A stretch of DNA of 64,000 nt from Gonocerus acuteangulatus (Eukaryota; Arthropoda; Insecta; Hemiptera; Coreidae). The position numbers and the translations under genes are program-made. Location of the stretch: positions 83,604,036 to 83,668,035 of the forward strand of contig OX328126.1 of the NCBI GenBank assembly GCA_946811695.1, given 5' to 3'. Positions within the stretch are counted from its first letter, which is position 1. Each line of letters starts with the position of its first letter. Below the pieces are notes generated by a model. The model was not told the origin of the DNA. It did no database searches and was given only the letters and a program-made list of their open reading frames with translations. Positions 22,878-36,098 of this stretch are shown piece by piece.

Positions 22878-25800
22878 GTGCGGGAACGCAGGACAGCCTT
22901 AATGATGTCGTTCCGTGCATCGACCACGTCTTCAGCCAGTCGTAGTTCTACAAGGAAATCTTCTACCAGTCCTCGTTACCCCAACAGAAGAGCCACCATA
23001 TACAATCCTGTCTCTCTTCACGCCAGTTACGCCGACACAAGATGCAAAGATGGCTGTCAAGATGTAGCTTCAGGCGGTGAATCTAGTTCTCAGAAGCTCA
23101 GTAAGCCTCCTGCTCTGAAACAAACCATTAGATGTCCCTCTTGCCAAGAAGCGCACTATTTAGGTCTTTGTCCAAGGTTTCAAGATCTTCCGCCCGGCAA
23201 GAGAGCAGAGCTTGCTAAGTCTCTTCATGTTTGTTATAATTGCTTGAGAACAGGCCACGGGGTTGCTTGTTGCTCCTCCAAATTTCGGTGCAGACATTGC
23301 AAGGGTAAACACCACACCCTCATTCACTCCAAGACCAGGAATGTGGCAGAGGCCAAGGATGAGAACCGCGACCAGACAGAGCCTGAAATCTTCACAGGAT
23401 TTGGATCGACTCGTCAATCTATCAACCCGAACAATGGTACGGTTATGCTTGGGACCGCCAAGGTCCTCGTGATGAGTGACAATGGAGATTTTCAAATGGC
23501 GAGGGCAGTTCTTGACTCAGGAAGCCAGAACACATTCATAACCACATCACTTGCAAACAAACTCAAGTCAAAGATTGTTCCATTCGAGGGCTCCATTACG
23601 AGCCTCGGCGAGTCTGCTCTCCCAAAATCACAGCTTAGAGGCTCCATCAATTGTGATATCCAATCTTCGCGAGGCAATCACGAATTCCAGGTAAAACCCA
23701 TCGTTATTGATCGAATAACGTCTGTACTTCCAGGTCGCCGTATACCTCTGCGCATCGCCGAAAAGTTCCGTCACCTACCCCTGGCCGACCACGATTTTTG
23801 CTGTCCTGGACCAGTAGATCTTCTGATTGGAGGCGATATCTACCCCCGAGTCATTACGGGAGCTCCTTACCACTCAGAAGTTGAGGATTTGTACTTAACT
23901 CCCACAGTATTTGGTCTCATCATATCGGGATCTCTGAACGAGGCCCCATCCAACTCCAGCTTCTCATTCTTTACGGAATCCCAGCTCAATGTAGAAAACC
24001 AGTTAAAACGGTTCTGGGAAATCGAAGAGCCTCTACCTACAGATAGGAGCGACCCACAAGACAAATTCTGCGAGGAACATTTTCTTCGCACCCACTCGCG
24101 TTCCTCCGATGGCAGGTACATCGTTAGACTTCCCTTTGAGAAGGACATCTCTGAGATAGGGCAAAACAGAGACATGGTTTTCCGACGATTCTACGCCCTC
24201 GAGCACAAACTTAGCAAGAATCCCAAACTTTCAGAAAAATACTCGGAGTTTATGACAGATTATCATAAGTTAGGGCATATGTCACCGGCAATTGAATCAT
24301 CTTCATATCTCATACCCCACCACGGTGTTTGGCAGGATGGCACGCAAGGCCGAAAGCTGCGTGTGGTTTTTGATGGCTCGTGTCAGTCTTCGATTCAAAG
24401 CTTGAACGATGCCCTCCTATCAGGCCCCAGTCTGCAAGGTGACCTGTGCAACATCTTGATTCAGTTCAGGCTCTACGTCATACCCCTGTGTGCAGATCTC
24501 GTAAAAATGTACCGCCAGATCCTACTGCATCCATCTGATAGGCGATTCCAGCACATCCTTTGGCGTGAAAGGCCTTCAGATTCGATTCAGGAATTCGAGC
24601 TGAACACGGTCACATATGGCGTCAAGTCGAGCGCATTTCAAGCTATCCGAACCATCAAGCAACTCGTCATCGATGAAGGCGCAAACTATCCTATCGCAGC
24701 AGGCCGTGTCTTGACGGACATGTATGTAGACGACATCGCCAGCGGCGCCGATACCATGGAGGAAGCCATGCAATTGCAGAGTGAATTGCGCGCTTTGTTT
24801 CAGAAGGGAGGTTTCACACTTGGTAAGTGGGCCTCAACCATCCCTGATATAATTCCTGCCGACGCGGACACGGTTTCATCCAAAGCTCTCCAATCCTCAG
24901 ATGACCATTGCTTAAAAATTCTTGGCCTTATCTGGAACTCTAGGGACGACGTATTTTCATATACTGTACGCTCACCGCCCATGCATGGAGTCACCAAGCG
25001 TGCTATGCTGTCCGCTGTGGCAAGGACGTTCGACCCTTTGGGTTTGCTTTCCCCTGTCATATTTCTCGCAAAGGCTCTAATTCAGGATGTGTGGAGGACC
25101 AAGCTTGGATGGGATGACTTGCTCAAGGGAGAACTCCTAGAAAACTGGAAGAATTTAACAAACGATTGGTGCGACTTGTCACAACTCTCAATACCACGCT
25201 ACATATCCTTTCCTAATGCTCAGTTCACAGTGATAGGCTTTTGTGATGCCTCCCAGAAAGGTTATGCAGCAGCGTTGTACTTGCGAACAGAAGCTCCTAG
25301 TGGCGACGTGAAGGTCTCCCTAATCAAGGCCAAAACGAAGGTGGCCCCCTTGAAATACACATCTATCCCCAGACTAGAGCTCTGTGGTGCACTTCTTCTC
25401 TCTCGTCTGGTATCTTCCGTTCCAGACACATTAAGGCGAGAAGTCATTTGTTTCTCTGACTCCAAAGTTGTTCTCGACTGGTTAGCAACCCCAGTGCATA
25501 CTCTGAAGGTGTTCGAGGCTAACCGAGTGTCCCAAATTGTGAAAACCGTCCCTGACAACTATTGGCGCCACGTACCGTCAGAGGAGAATCCCGCCGACCT
25601 GGCGTCCCGCGGCTGCACTCCCTCCCGGCTAAAGGACAAAGGACTCTGGTGGAACGGACCATCCTGGCTATGCTCTCCCACTAGCGACTGGTTTCAGCCC
25701 ACCGAAACAAGGGTTTCACTGAGTGCATTTTCTCAGCCGAGCAAAGAGCAGGAGCTCACGCATGATTGGACCACGAGGTTTTCCTCCTACGTCACCTTAA

Positions 25801-27290
25801 TTCGTGCTATCGCCAGAATCTTGCGCTACACGAAACGAACCCTTCGTAGATTAAGGAACCCGCCTCAAAGGGAGTCTGACACACCACCCACTTGCCTTGA
25901 AGCCATTTCAACCGAGGAGTTTCGTGACGCCGAACTTAGAGTCATCAGGTTCACACAAAATTTGTACCTTCCCAAAGAACTGTTCAACGAACCTGATACG
26001 ACACCCAAGGCCTACGCTCCACTCTCGCCATTCCTTGACGAACGACGAGTTCTCAGGGTGGGCGGAAGGCTACACAACGCTCCAATTGAGTCATCAAGCA
26101 AGCATCCTATTTTGCTTCCTTATAATTCCTGGCTAGCACGACTCGTCATTGCGCATATACACAATAACCATTTTCACGCTGGGCCAACGCTCACCTTGTC
26201 TCTTCTTAGGGCAAAGTATTGGATTCCCAGAGCTCCCAAACTCATAAGTAGCTGTATCAAGCGCTGCTCGCATTGCCGCATACTAAGGGCGAAACCCATC
26301 ACACCGCACATGGCATCCCTGCCTAAAGACAGATTCCACCAGTTCCGGGCATTCACTGAAGTTGGAGTGGACTACGCAGGACCCTTCCTGATCAAGGAAT
26401 CGCGGCTGCGGACTTCGGCTACTGGCAAAGCATACCTGTCTGTATTCGTATGCCTAGCGACCAAAGCGCTACACTTGGAGCTGGTCCCTTCACTAACTAC
26501 CAGCTCGTTTCTCTCAGCCCTTGAGCGATTCATGGCGCGTCGGGGTACTCCTGCCGTGATCTGGTCCGATCACGGCACCAATTTCGTCGGAGCTTCAAGA
26601 TTTCTCAAGGATGTATACAAGTTTCAAATTGAGGTTTCCGACACCATCACCAACTCACTCGCCCCCAAAGGCGTCCGATGGAAGTTCATTCCACCGCGTG
26701 CTCCACACTTCGGCGGTCTCTGGGAAGCTGCAGTGAAGTCGACGAAACCTCTCTTAGCTGGATACCTAGGGAAGCAGCCATACCATTACGACGAGCTGGT
26801 CACGGCCTTCACAAAAATAGAAGGTCTTTTAAATTCCCGTCCCTTATGCCCTCTCAATGAAGACGTGGAAGACTATGACTTTTTTACTCCCGGCCATTTT
26901 TTGATAGGCTCCGCCTTATGTACTCTCCCCGAACCTGCTTTATCGAACCAAGCTTTAAGTTCCCACCCTTCGAAATGGCAAACCATGCAATTACAAATAG
27001 CTCGAATCTGGAATCGTTGGCGCAGAGAGTACTTGCACACGCTTCAACAAAGGGTGAAATGGACTCGTAAGGTCCCTAATATGAAGGTAGGTGATCTCGT
27101 GATACTAATCGAGAAACGGTCCTTGCTCGGACAGTGGCCAGTCGCTAGGATTGTAGAGACTCATCCTGGACGTGATGGCACGATCCGCACTGTTATCGTG
27201 CGTACACCATCCGGCGGCATCCTCACCAGAGCTGTAACTTCCCTAGCTCCATTGTTCTCCTCTGAGATGGGTGATCCCTCAGAGAGTTAG
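22878..27290 (+). CDS. BEL/Pao Pol polyprotein (with Gag zinc knuckles)
   Basis: 1,470 codons from the first Met; the frame is open from at least 22815. Domains by residue: zinc knuckles CYNCLRTGH...CRHCKGKHH at about 119-150; aspartic protease LDSGSQNTFI with Asp213; reverse transcriptase with YVDD (Asp618, Asp619); RNase H starting GFCDASQKGYAA (Asp790); integrase with an HHCC region near 1090-1145 and the triad Asp1165, Asp1231 and Glu1283; a DUF5641-like tail (GDLVILIEK...GQWPVARI) near 1420-1440. All catalytic residues looked for are present. Expression depends on how the Gag-Pol frame offset is handled: a single-base loss, a sequencing error or frameshifting. I saw no obvious slippery heptamer. 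Confidence 0.92.
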   Translation: MRERRTALMMSFRASTTSSASRSSTRKSSTSPRYPNRRATIYNPVSLHASYADTRCKDGCQDVASGGESSSQKLSKPPALKQTIRCPSCQEAHYLGLCPRFQDLPPGKRAELAKSLHVCYNCLRTGHGVACCSSKFRCRHCKGKHHTLIHSKTRNVAEAKDENRDQTEPEIFTGFGSTRQSINPNNGTVMLGTAKVLVMSDNGDFQMARAVLDSGSQNTFITTSLANKLKSKIVPFEGSITSLGESALPKSQLRGSINCDIQSSRGNHEFQVKPIVIDRITSVLPGRRIPLRIAEKFRHLPLADHDFCCPGPVDLLIGGDIYPRVITGAPYHSEVEDLYLTPTVFGLIISGSLNEAPSNSSFSFFTESQLNVENQLKRFWEIEEPLPTDRSDPQDKFCEEHFLRTHSRSSDGRYIVRLPFEKDISEIGQNRDMVFRRFYALEHKLSKNPKLSEKYSEFMTDYHKLGHMSPAIESSSYLIPHHGVWQDGTQGRKLRVVFDGSCQSSIQSLNDALLSGPSLQGDLCNILIQFRLYVIPLCADLVKMYRQILLHPSDRRFQHILWRERPSDSIQEFELNTVTYGVKSSAFQAIRTIKQLVIDEGANYPIAAGRVLTDMYVDDIASGADTMEEAMQLQSELRALFQKGGFTLGKWASTIPDIIPADADTVSSKALQSSDDHCLKILGLIWNSRDDVFSYTVRSPPMHGVTKRAMLSAVARTFDPLGLLSPVIFLAKALIQDVWRTKLGWDDLLKGELLENWKNLTNDWCDLSQLSIPRYISFPNAQFTVIGFCDASQKGYAAALYLRTEAPSGDVKVSLIKAKTKVAPLKYTSIPRLELCGALLLSRLVSSVPDTLRREVICFSDSKVVLDWLATPVHTLKVFEANRVSQIVKTVPDNYWRHVPSEENPADLASRGCTPSRLKDKGLWWNGPSWLCSPTSDWFQPTETRVSLSAFSQPSKEQELTHDWTTRFSSYVTLIRAIARILRYTKRTLRRLRNPPQRESDTPPTCLEAISTEEFRDAELRVIRFTQNLYLPKELFNEPDTTPKAYAPLSPFLDERRVLRVGGRLHNAPIESSSKHPILLPYNSWLARLVIAHIHNNHFHAGPTLTLSLLRAKYWIPRAPKLISSCIKRCSHCRILRAKPITPHMASLPKDRFHQFRAFTEVGVDYAGPFLIKESRLRTSATGKAYLSVFVCLATKALHLELVPSLTTSSFLSALERFMARRGTPAVIWSDHGTNFVGASRFLKDVYKFQIEVSDTITNSLAPKGVRWKFIPPRAPHFGGLWEAAVKSTKPLLAGYLGKQPYHYDELVTAFTKIEGLLNSRPLCPLNEDVEDYDFFTPGHFLIGSALCTLPEPALSNQALSSHPSKWQTMQLQIARIWNRWRREYLHTLQQRVKWTRKVPNMKVGDLVILIEKRSLLGQWPVARIVETHPGRDGTIRTVIVRTPSGGILTRAVTSLAPLFSSEMGDPSES

Positions 27291-27610
27291 ATACTCCCTT
27301 ATATTGTTTATTTGTTGTATATTTCCCTTTCTATTTCCCTTTTCTCCAGATGGAATTACATGTATTTTTTCCCCCTTTTTTCATCCCTTTATCTATGCCT
27401 AGTTGACCTTTATTCATTCTTCTCTTGAAGGCATTGCATGTATTTTGTTCCTTATTTTTCTCGTCAAGTTGACTAACTTATTTATTTACATTATCATACT
27501 TTTTTTTTCTTTTCTTTAAATTATTACATTGGGTGAAGCTCACCAAATTACAAGTGTATTTTTTTTTTTTTTTTTCTTTAAATTATTATGAATAATTTAG
27601 GTGGGCGGTA
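27291..27610 (+). other. BEL 3' untranslated region and polypurine tract
   Basis: T-rich sequence between the Pol stop and the 3' LTR. The purine-rich aggtgggcgg just before 27611 is the likely second-strand primer site. Confidence 0.6.
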
Positions 27611-28231
27611 TGTTTAGGGTTGCCACCCTAAAGATGCTTTTTTTCTTTTCAACTCTGCCAACAGTAGCGCCGTCTACCTCACCGGGTTGAACTACCCCCG
27701 GTCAAGTCGAGACAGACGAAGTCCACCCCGCTTACACAGCGTGTACAGAAGAAGTCCACTCGCTTTCGCAAAGCGTGCAAAGTGATTTTTTTGTTCCATT
27801 TCACCGGCTTTACTACCTACACTATGGCCGAGTAGTCACCGCAAACCACCGGGCCATGGAGGTGAGGAAGACACCAACTGACCATAAATGAAGAAACAGG
27901 GAGAGATGCACCCCTTCTATCCAACAAGGCACCATCTACAGGTACCTATTTAATGCAATTTCATGGATCTCCAGCAACATCATATCACCACTTCATCAGC
28001 TCATCATCATTTCAACTCATCGGTCCCACCACTTTCAAAATTTCATTAATCTATTAACCTACACTTGTTTCTGATTTTGGCAATTTTCCCCCCACTCATC
28101 TTCCGTTGTACTCAATAAATATAAATTATCAACTCATTATTCATACAGTCCACTTATTTATCCAGCCCCACAAAAATATTACTTCCACATCATACCATAT
28201 AAAAAATGGTGGTGTGGCAATCCTTTTTACA
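27611..28231 (+). repeat. BEL 3' LTR
   Basis: 621 bp, identical to the 5' LTR except one base by eye. It is followed by the accac duplication. Confidence 0.93.
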
Positions 28232-28236
28232 ACCAC

Positions 28237-28361
28237 CGTTATATTATTGATGTATGGGATCTGAAACATGAAATTTTCTTGTCGGCACTTCCGTATTGCG
28301 TGATGAGGTCAACCTCACGAGCGGATTTCATCCCTATAGAGGGAGGGAGGGATCGCGCTAA
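28237..28361 (-). mobile_element. Family B 5' half, right arm of the composite
   Basis: It continues the B sequence interrupted by BEL (gaaccac at 20059-20065, then cgtta). It carries gtcggcacttccg and gaggtcaacctcac, and ends gggatcgcgctaaa. Confidence 0.65.
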
Positions 28362-28519
28362 AACGAATCCTTTATGACAACATGAAGCGGTCAAAACAAA
28401 ATTTTTATCAAGACCAACCGCCAGTACAAATACCTAAATCAACTTTGTCAATCAGGAAGGTACTACTTTGTGTATGAGACGTCTGTGGCATTCTTTCTTT
28501 TTAGCATAATAATATCAAT

Positions 28520-28874
28520 AAAAAAAAAAAAAATCAGTCCCGTAACAGGCCACAAGGGCCCAGAGGGGCAGATACTGTAGAGGTATCTGATTCATGACCA
28601 TACGGCACTCTAGGGAGATAGTGTGGTCAACACTATGCTCCGGCCGCTTGATTTTCCCCTTGGCTGCTTCGACTGCTAGAGTCATTAGCACCCAAGGTAC
28701 CCATTATTAATTAAATTAATTAAAGGCTGGGTGAGCCTAGGGACGATCTGGGACCCCAAATCCAACCCGCGAACGGCAGCACTAGAAGAAAAAATCTTTA
28801 GTGCGCGTTCGGGTTTTGAACCTGGTCCTCCAGTTCATTAGTCGAGTGCTCTACCACTGAGCTAACCTCGCCCC
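28520..28874 (-). mobile_element. tRNA-derived SINE, copy 2, with 13-bp target duplication
   Basis: Same family as 16695-17033. The minus strand begins ggggcgaggttagctcagtg and ends ggactgat followed by 12-13 T. The direct repeat taataatatcaat flanks it exactly (28507-28519 and 28875-28887), which fixes both borders. On the SINE's sense strand the tail is therefore oligo(T), not oligo(A). Confidence 0.85.
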
Positions 28875-28935
28875 TAATAATATCAATTCCAAAGTCAAAA
28901 TATTGATTACTTTTGGGTTCCCCCAAAAATGCACA

Positions 28936-29053
<118 letters not shown>

Positions 29054-29823
29054 ATACAATATTAATTCTTTATTGGAGCACCGTAACTGGGGCGATACGC
29101 CTTTATGTATTGACTACCTTCTGTAAGAAGTTGTTAATGTTTAGTTTGTCACGTCTTTTACGTTCAGAGAGAATAAGTTTAATTGTCAGAGATATGTTAC
29201 AAAATCATCTTATAAGTTTGTCTTTTTGAGACAAACTGTCCAACGTGAAGTCTGGCCAGTCGTACCTGGCATAGAGTTACAATAATACAATATACTCCTG
29301 ACTGTCGGAACGACTCACCGTCCTCTACGACATAAACAGAAGTGACAAATCCCCCCTGAAGGTTGGCTGATGTGAAAGGGTCGCTAAGACGAAGGAAAAT
29401 GTAGGGAATTGCTCTGCAGGGGAAAATATAAAAATGAGAGAGAGAAAATCTAAAAAGAAATTAAATGAACCTTTTCCCGACGCCACCGAGAAGGGCTTTC
29501 TGCTTATTAGATGGACTTATGGATCCCTTTTCTTACTAAAATCGCAGGATCATTCCCTTCAGAATGTAAGCCAAATTCTAAACCTCTAATACCTAAAATT
29601 CATTCAATAGAAACTGGATTTTACTCCAATCCAAAATTCAATTAAACTGGATGGTAGAAATTGATGTTCAGAAGGATGGTAGAAGTTCATAATTTCCACA
29701 GATATTTTATTTTTTGCAGAACGTTTTCATGGATTAAGCCCCATTTTCAATGTCGACTCGGCCGAAACCGCTGTGTGTGTCTTTAGCCTAAGGGAATTGT
29801 GGAGTTTTTTCATCCTTCTGTTA
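29054..29823. other. No gene recognised
   Basis: Intron sequence of the DPP-like gene without recognisable repeats or frames. Confidence 0.4.
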
Positions 29824-30194
29824 GGGTGGGTTTACACTAGGATAGTTATTGCAGGATATTTGAGGAGCTTAGTATCAAAGTTGGACAACTCCATTTTTTT
29901 CAGTTTTGAGATTTTAGTCGATTCTTAAGTGGATTGTTATACTGCATTCGATTTTAAAACTGTTTTTCATTAAAAACGGACTGAAAATAGGTAAAATAGC
30001 GTTTATTTCAACCTTTCAGAATCAAAATATGGACAATTCCAACATAGTTTGGTTTCAAAAAATGACAACTCCTTCAGTAGCCAATGAGAAGCTTGCATTC
30101 ATGCAATCTGCTCCCATCATGCACTGCAAATCCATCATGGCTGAATGCTTATAATTACTTGTTATGAGTGCATTTAGCGATGATTCCAATTAAT

Positions 30195-30720
30195 AACTAG
30201 CTGTTATCCGGCACACATTTTTGCCAAACGTAGGATTTTGGGGCAAAAACTGTAGGTAATTGAATGTTTCTGATTTAGTCATGATTTTTGAAGAATTTCT
30301 TTTGTGCCGAGTCGAATGAGACCACTACCAATTCTATAGAATAATTATTTTATTAATAAACGGGCTTTATATAACAACAACCGTGAAAAACAACAAGTAT
30401 TTAATTTAAAATATTCATACTTTAGTCAAGTGGTAGAGCTATGTATCCTTCCAAATGTATTTTCAAGACCCGAAGTGAATTAATTAACAACTAATGTAAT
30501 ACTGGTAACTGTTCTCGACATATTCCTCTTTACTATCATTTTCGCGTATAACAAATAAATATTGACAGTTTCACACTGGATATTAGATAGATCTCATCGT
30601 TAATGTTTAGTAATTTCCTATTACAAACTTTTCAACAACTCTCTGCAGAAAATAATAATGGTTAACTCGTTTTACTTGAAATGATCGCATCGCTAATTGA
30701 TAACTTTATTTTATTAGCTG
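30195..30720. repeat. Dispersed repeat C, copy 1
   Basis: A stretch of about 500 bp (tgtgccgagtcgaatgagac, taactgttctcgac, gtttcacac, atgatcgcatc) is also present, diverged, at 37545-38065. Here it lies inside the PIF-like element, so the second copy may be a piece of the same transposon. Confidence 0.6.
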
Positions 30721-31160
30721 AGTACGGCGATGAAAATTATAGCACAGCCACTTCAATACATGTAGTTATAGGTAAAACTGTGCGAAGAGGATAGCTAAGT
30801 ACCACTTTTTTTCTAAACTTAATAAAATAAGGATAATTTAGTTTCATTTCAGTTTTGTCAAACTGTATTTAAATAAAATGTTCATGTAATTTTTAACTAT
30901 ATGATTTTGTTTTAATACATAAGACATAATTACATGATATTAAAACACCCTCGAGCATACCAAATTCATATTTGTTTGGTTTCAAAAGAGGATAGGTTCA
31001 ATTTTAAAATGGCTCCATTTGGTTTAAAAAACAGAAATCTCCATGACTTGGTTTCGAACATGGACAACTCCACTATTTAAAGTGTAATTACGGCCTTAAT
31101 ACTTATATATTTTGTAGTGCCTTTGAAATAATGTTTCTGAGGCCTATAAGAATAACTTAT

Positions 31161-33426
<2,266 letters not shown>

Positions 33427-33774
33427 CAATCACCATGATACTGACATCTATATAGTAGATATGGTTTTTTGCCTCTCCTGTAAAAAAAAACAAAAGTGGA
33501 GTTGTCCAACTTTGATACTAAGCTCCTCATTTATATAAAAGAGAACTTCTGACTAGTGTAAACCATGAGCAATTTATGTCAGACATACATTTTACATGGT
33601 TTTCATTAGTCGCAATTTCTCTCTGATATAAATATCCTGCAATAACTATCAAGTGTAAACCCACCCTTACAGTTATTGACTTAAAATGGTTTCATCTCTT
33701 TCCCTGCCATAAAGAACTTACAAAAAGTGCACATAAAAGACCCCAAACGAAATAACGTAAGTGTAACCATTTTT

Positions 33775-34030
33775 TATCGTGCATTTTGCCCAAAAAGCAA
33801 TTTTACAGGTGCAGGTTTTGCTGTTTAATGAACTTTGAAATCGTACAAAGTACTTTTGTACAAAATTTCCTGAAATTCGGACCACTTTTGAGAGAGTTCG
33901 CTCTCTCATGAAACAAATATATATATATATATACATTTGTCTGCTAGCTCTCTCAAAAATGGTCCGATTTTAATGGATTTTTGTGCCAAAGTACTTTTCA
34001 ATTTAAGCTAATTCTTCAGGAATAAAACCT
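33775..34030. mobile_element. Foldback made of two facing B-type internal modules
   Basis: On the left, gtacaaaatttcctgaaattcgg and gagagttcgctctctc run into a short (TA)n at 33917-33932. On the right, gctagctctctcaaaaatgg and ccaaagtacttttc run out of it. The two arms are inverted versions of the same B module, with (TA)n at the symmetry centre. Confidence 0.55.
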
Positions 34031-34034
34031 GTAT

Positions 34035-34298
34035 CATCGGCGTATATAAGGAGGGTGGCTGCAGCCCCCTCTCCCGAAATTTTGATTTCATCGGTAAAAA
34101 TGTATCATAAACCCCTAAAAAATAAATTAAATAAGATCTCTTAGTTCAGAAATAATAGTATTTTAATTAGTTTAATAGTGTTTTATTTAGCTAACTTTTG
34201 TCAGTTCTAGATTGTTAGTATTTCATACCCCGGAAATGCTCCCAGCCCCCCCAATCTTCTCCCCCCCCCTCAGAAATTATTTTCTATATACGCCTCTG
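34035..34298. mobile_element. hAT-type MITE, 264 bp
   Basis: The ends are catcggcgtatata and, inverted, tatatacgcctctg. They are flanked by acctgtat (34027-34034) and acctatat (34299-34306), a 7/8-matching 8-bp duplication. C-runs inside; no coding. Confidence 0.6.
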
Positions 34299-34522
34299 AC
34301 CTATATCCTGCATAAAACATTTATTTGACGATGATTGATAATTTATTTTTATTTTTATTATCAAGACTCTCATAACGCAGATGATTCGCTTGATAATTAC
34401 AAATGTGTTCTTATAATTAAACAGTTGTTACAATTTCTTATTGATATTTCATATAAAGTAAAAACATTAATTAACAATAAAAGTATTTTACAAATTATTA
34501 TAACAGTTATAAGTATGCACAC

Positions 34523-34564
<42 letters not shown>

Positions 34565-34779
34565 CATGTATATATATTAAAACATTATTATATACATTGC
34601 TTTTATACACTATGTGTAATTCATGTTATACACATGTACATACATACGTATTCATACACTCACGCATATAAATCACGATTAAGTGAAAATAAAATTAATT
34701 TAAAATAACAAATAATTATAATGAAGATTATCTTTTCTCCAATGCTACCAGATATCAGAAGCAACTTTAGAGTCTAAAT

Positions 34780-35403
34780 TTAAATCTTGTTGTATAGCTG
34801 TGTGTGTTTTAGATGTTGAAAAATAGTGTTTATGGATTGGCTACCCTCTTTCAAAAGTTCAGTCATGTCGTACGGTATTTGTAAGTAATCGCGTCTTCTA
34901 CATTCTGTCAATATGTGTTTAACTGTTAGAGGTAAGTTACACTGTCTGCAAGTAGGTTTTTCAGTATTAGTCACTAAAAACGAGTGTATGAGTAAAGTAT
35001 GTCCGATTCTTAAACGACATAAGACTACTTAATCTCGTCTCACATCCCGTGAGCTTGATGACCAAGCTTGAACTGTATGTTTAATTTCTCTGAGTTTGTT
35101 GTCTCGTGTAAGTTGCCAATATTGCTGCCAGTTGTTTAAAGTTTTAGTGTAAGTAAGTCTTTTAATATCTTGTAATGTCAAGAGATCAATGTCGTTTGTA
35201 TCTCTTCGTGTCGCTAATTTTGCTAGTTCGTCTACGTTAGTGCTTTCAGAAATATTTTCATGTCCGGGTAACCATATCATTTTAATTTGTATATTGTTTT
35301 CCTGTAACCGGTGTATATGATCTAATATTTGTTTGACAATGGGGTGTGTTGTGTATATGTTGTTAAGAGAGAATAAGGAACTGAGCGAATCAGTAAATAA
35401 CAT
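34780..35403 (-). pseudogene. Non-LTR retrotransposon 3' fragment (RNase H and knuckle)
   Basis: One minus frame of 208 codons holds MLFTDSLSSL (RNase H active-site strand), IKMIWLPGHENI, DELAKLA, SSSRDVRRD, LCRLRIGHT, CRQCNLPLTVKHILTECR and a terminal YNKI. The only break is one in-frame TAA at 35029-35031, where the related fragment at 18398-18901 has Glu. At its 5' border the 24-base phrase containing aggtaatgttatttactga is repeated three times (35385-35455), duplicating the active-site segment. It is 5'-truncated. Confidence 0.75.
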
Positions 35404-35455
35404 TACCTGGTTCAGTAAATAACATTACCTGGAATCAGTAAATAACATTACCTGA

Positions 35456-36098
35456 TATTTGACGAATATCACATGTTGTTTAAACCATTTTTTTTTAAGC
35501 ATTAAAATCGATCTCTGAAACAATTTCGTTAATATGACGATGTAGAAAATAGTGAGCAATGTATTAACATTCTAACTACCATTCTCACACTATTTATACA
35601 CACACGCATATATATCCTTGTGAGTGCATGCGCATGCGTGTTTTTAAGATAACTACATTAGAATTAGTAAGAATGTCTTCTTAAAAGTATTGTAGCTATT
35701 ACATAGAATTCCGAATGTGATTATCCTCTCTAAGTGAGTTTTGAATATAACTCATATCGAATTGGAGTTTCTGGAGTGTTTTCCTTCTCTCTGCAAAACA
35801 GGAACGGAATTTAAAGACAATCCTCTTCAAGAGAAATCCCGGAAGATTAAACTCTCATTATTTTGGAGTTAAAGCTTCCTTCGACCAATTTCCGCTCATC
35901 TTTTCCCCTTTACCTGCTCATCTAACAGCCTACTTATCCAGCAATCTGCTTTGTGTATTTATTAATACATTTTGTACTCTTACATATGTAATTATACTTA
36001 TATTACTCAATAATTTTCATCAATCAATATTCTGTGCTCTCCCCTTTTCCCTTTCTTTCTCTGACTGACCCTCATAAAAAAAAATCATATTAAAGAAC
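35456..36098. other. No gene recognised
   Basis: AT-rich intron sequence. A gcatgcgcatgc palindrome is at about 35624-35635. Confidence 0.4.

Larger units (their letters stand above)
20066..28231 (+). mobile_element. BEL/Pao LTR retrotransposon, full length
   Basis: The 8,166-bp element has two 621-bp LTRs and a 5-bp target duplication accac (20061-20065 and 28232-28236). The gene order is Gag-like, zinc knuckles, aspartic protease, reverse transcriptase, RNase H, integrase and DUF5641-like tail, with no envelope gene seen. The LTRs differ at one base by eye (near 20225, cacag versus caaag), so the insertion is recent. The one defect seen is a frame offset between Gag and the rest at about 22815. 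It is inserted within a family B arm at gaaccac/cgtt. Confidence 0.93.

Noticed and set aside
24576..24830. A programmed frameshift signal near the RT domain
   Set aside because: The Pol frame is continuous here. The only frame change in the element is near 22815, where no slippery heptamer is evident.
22106..26860. Overlapping minus-strand and alternate-frame open frames within the BEL element
   Set aside because: They are shadows of the Gag and Pol frames and show no domain of their own.
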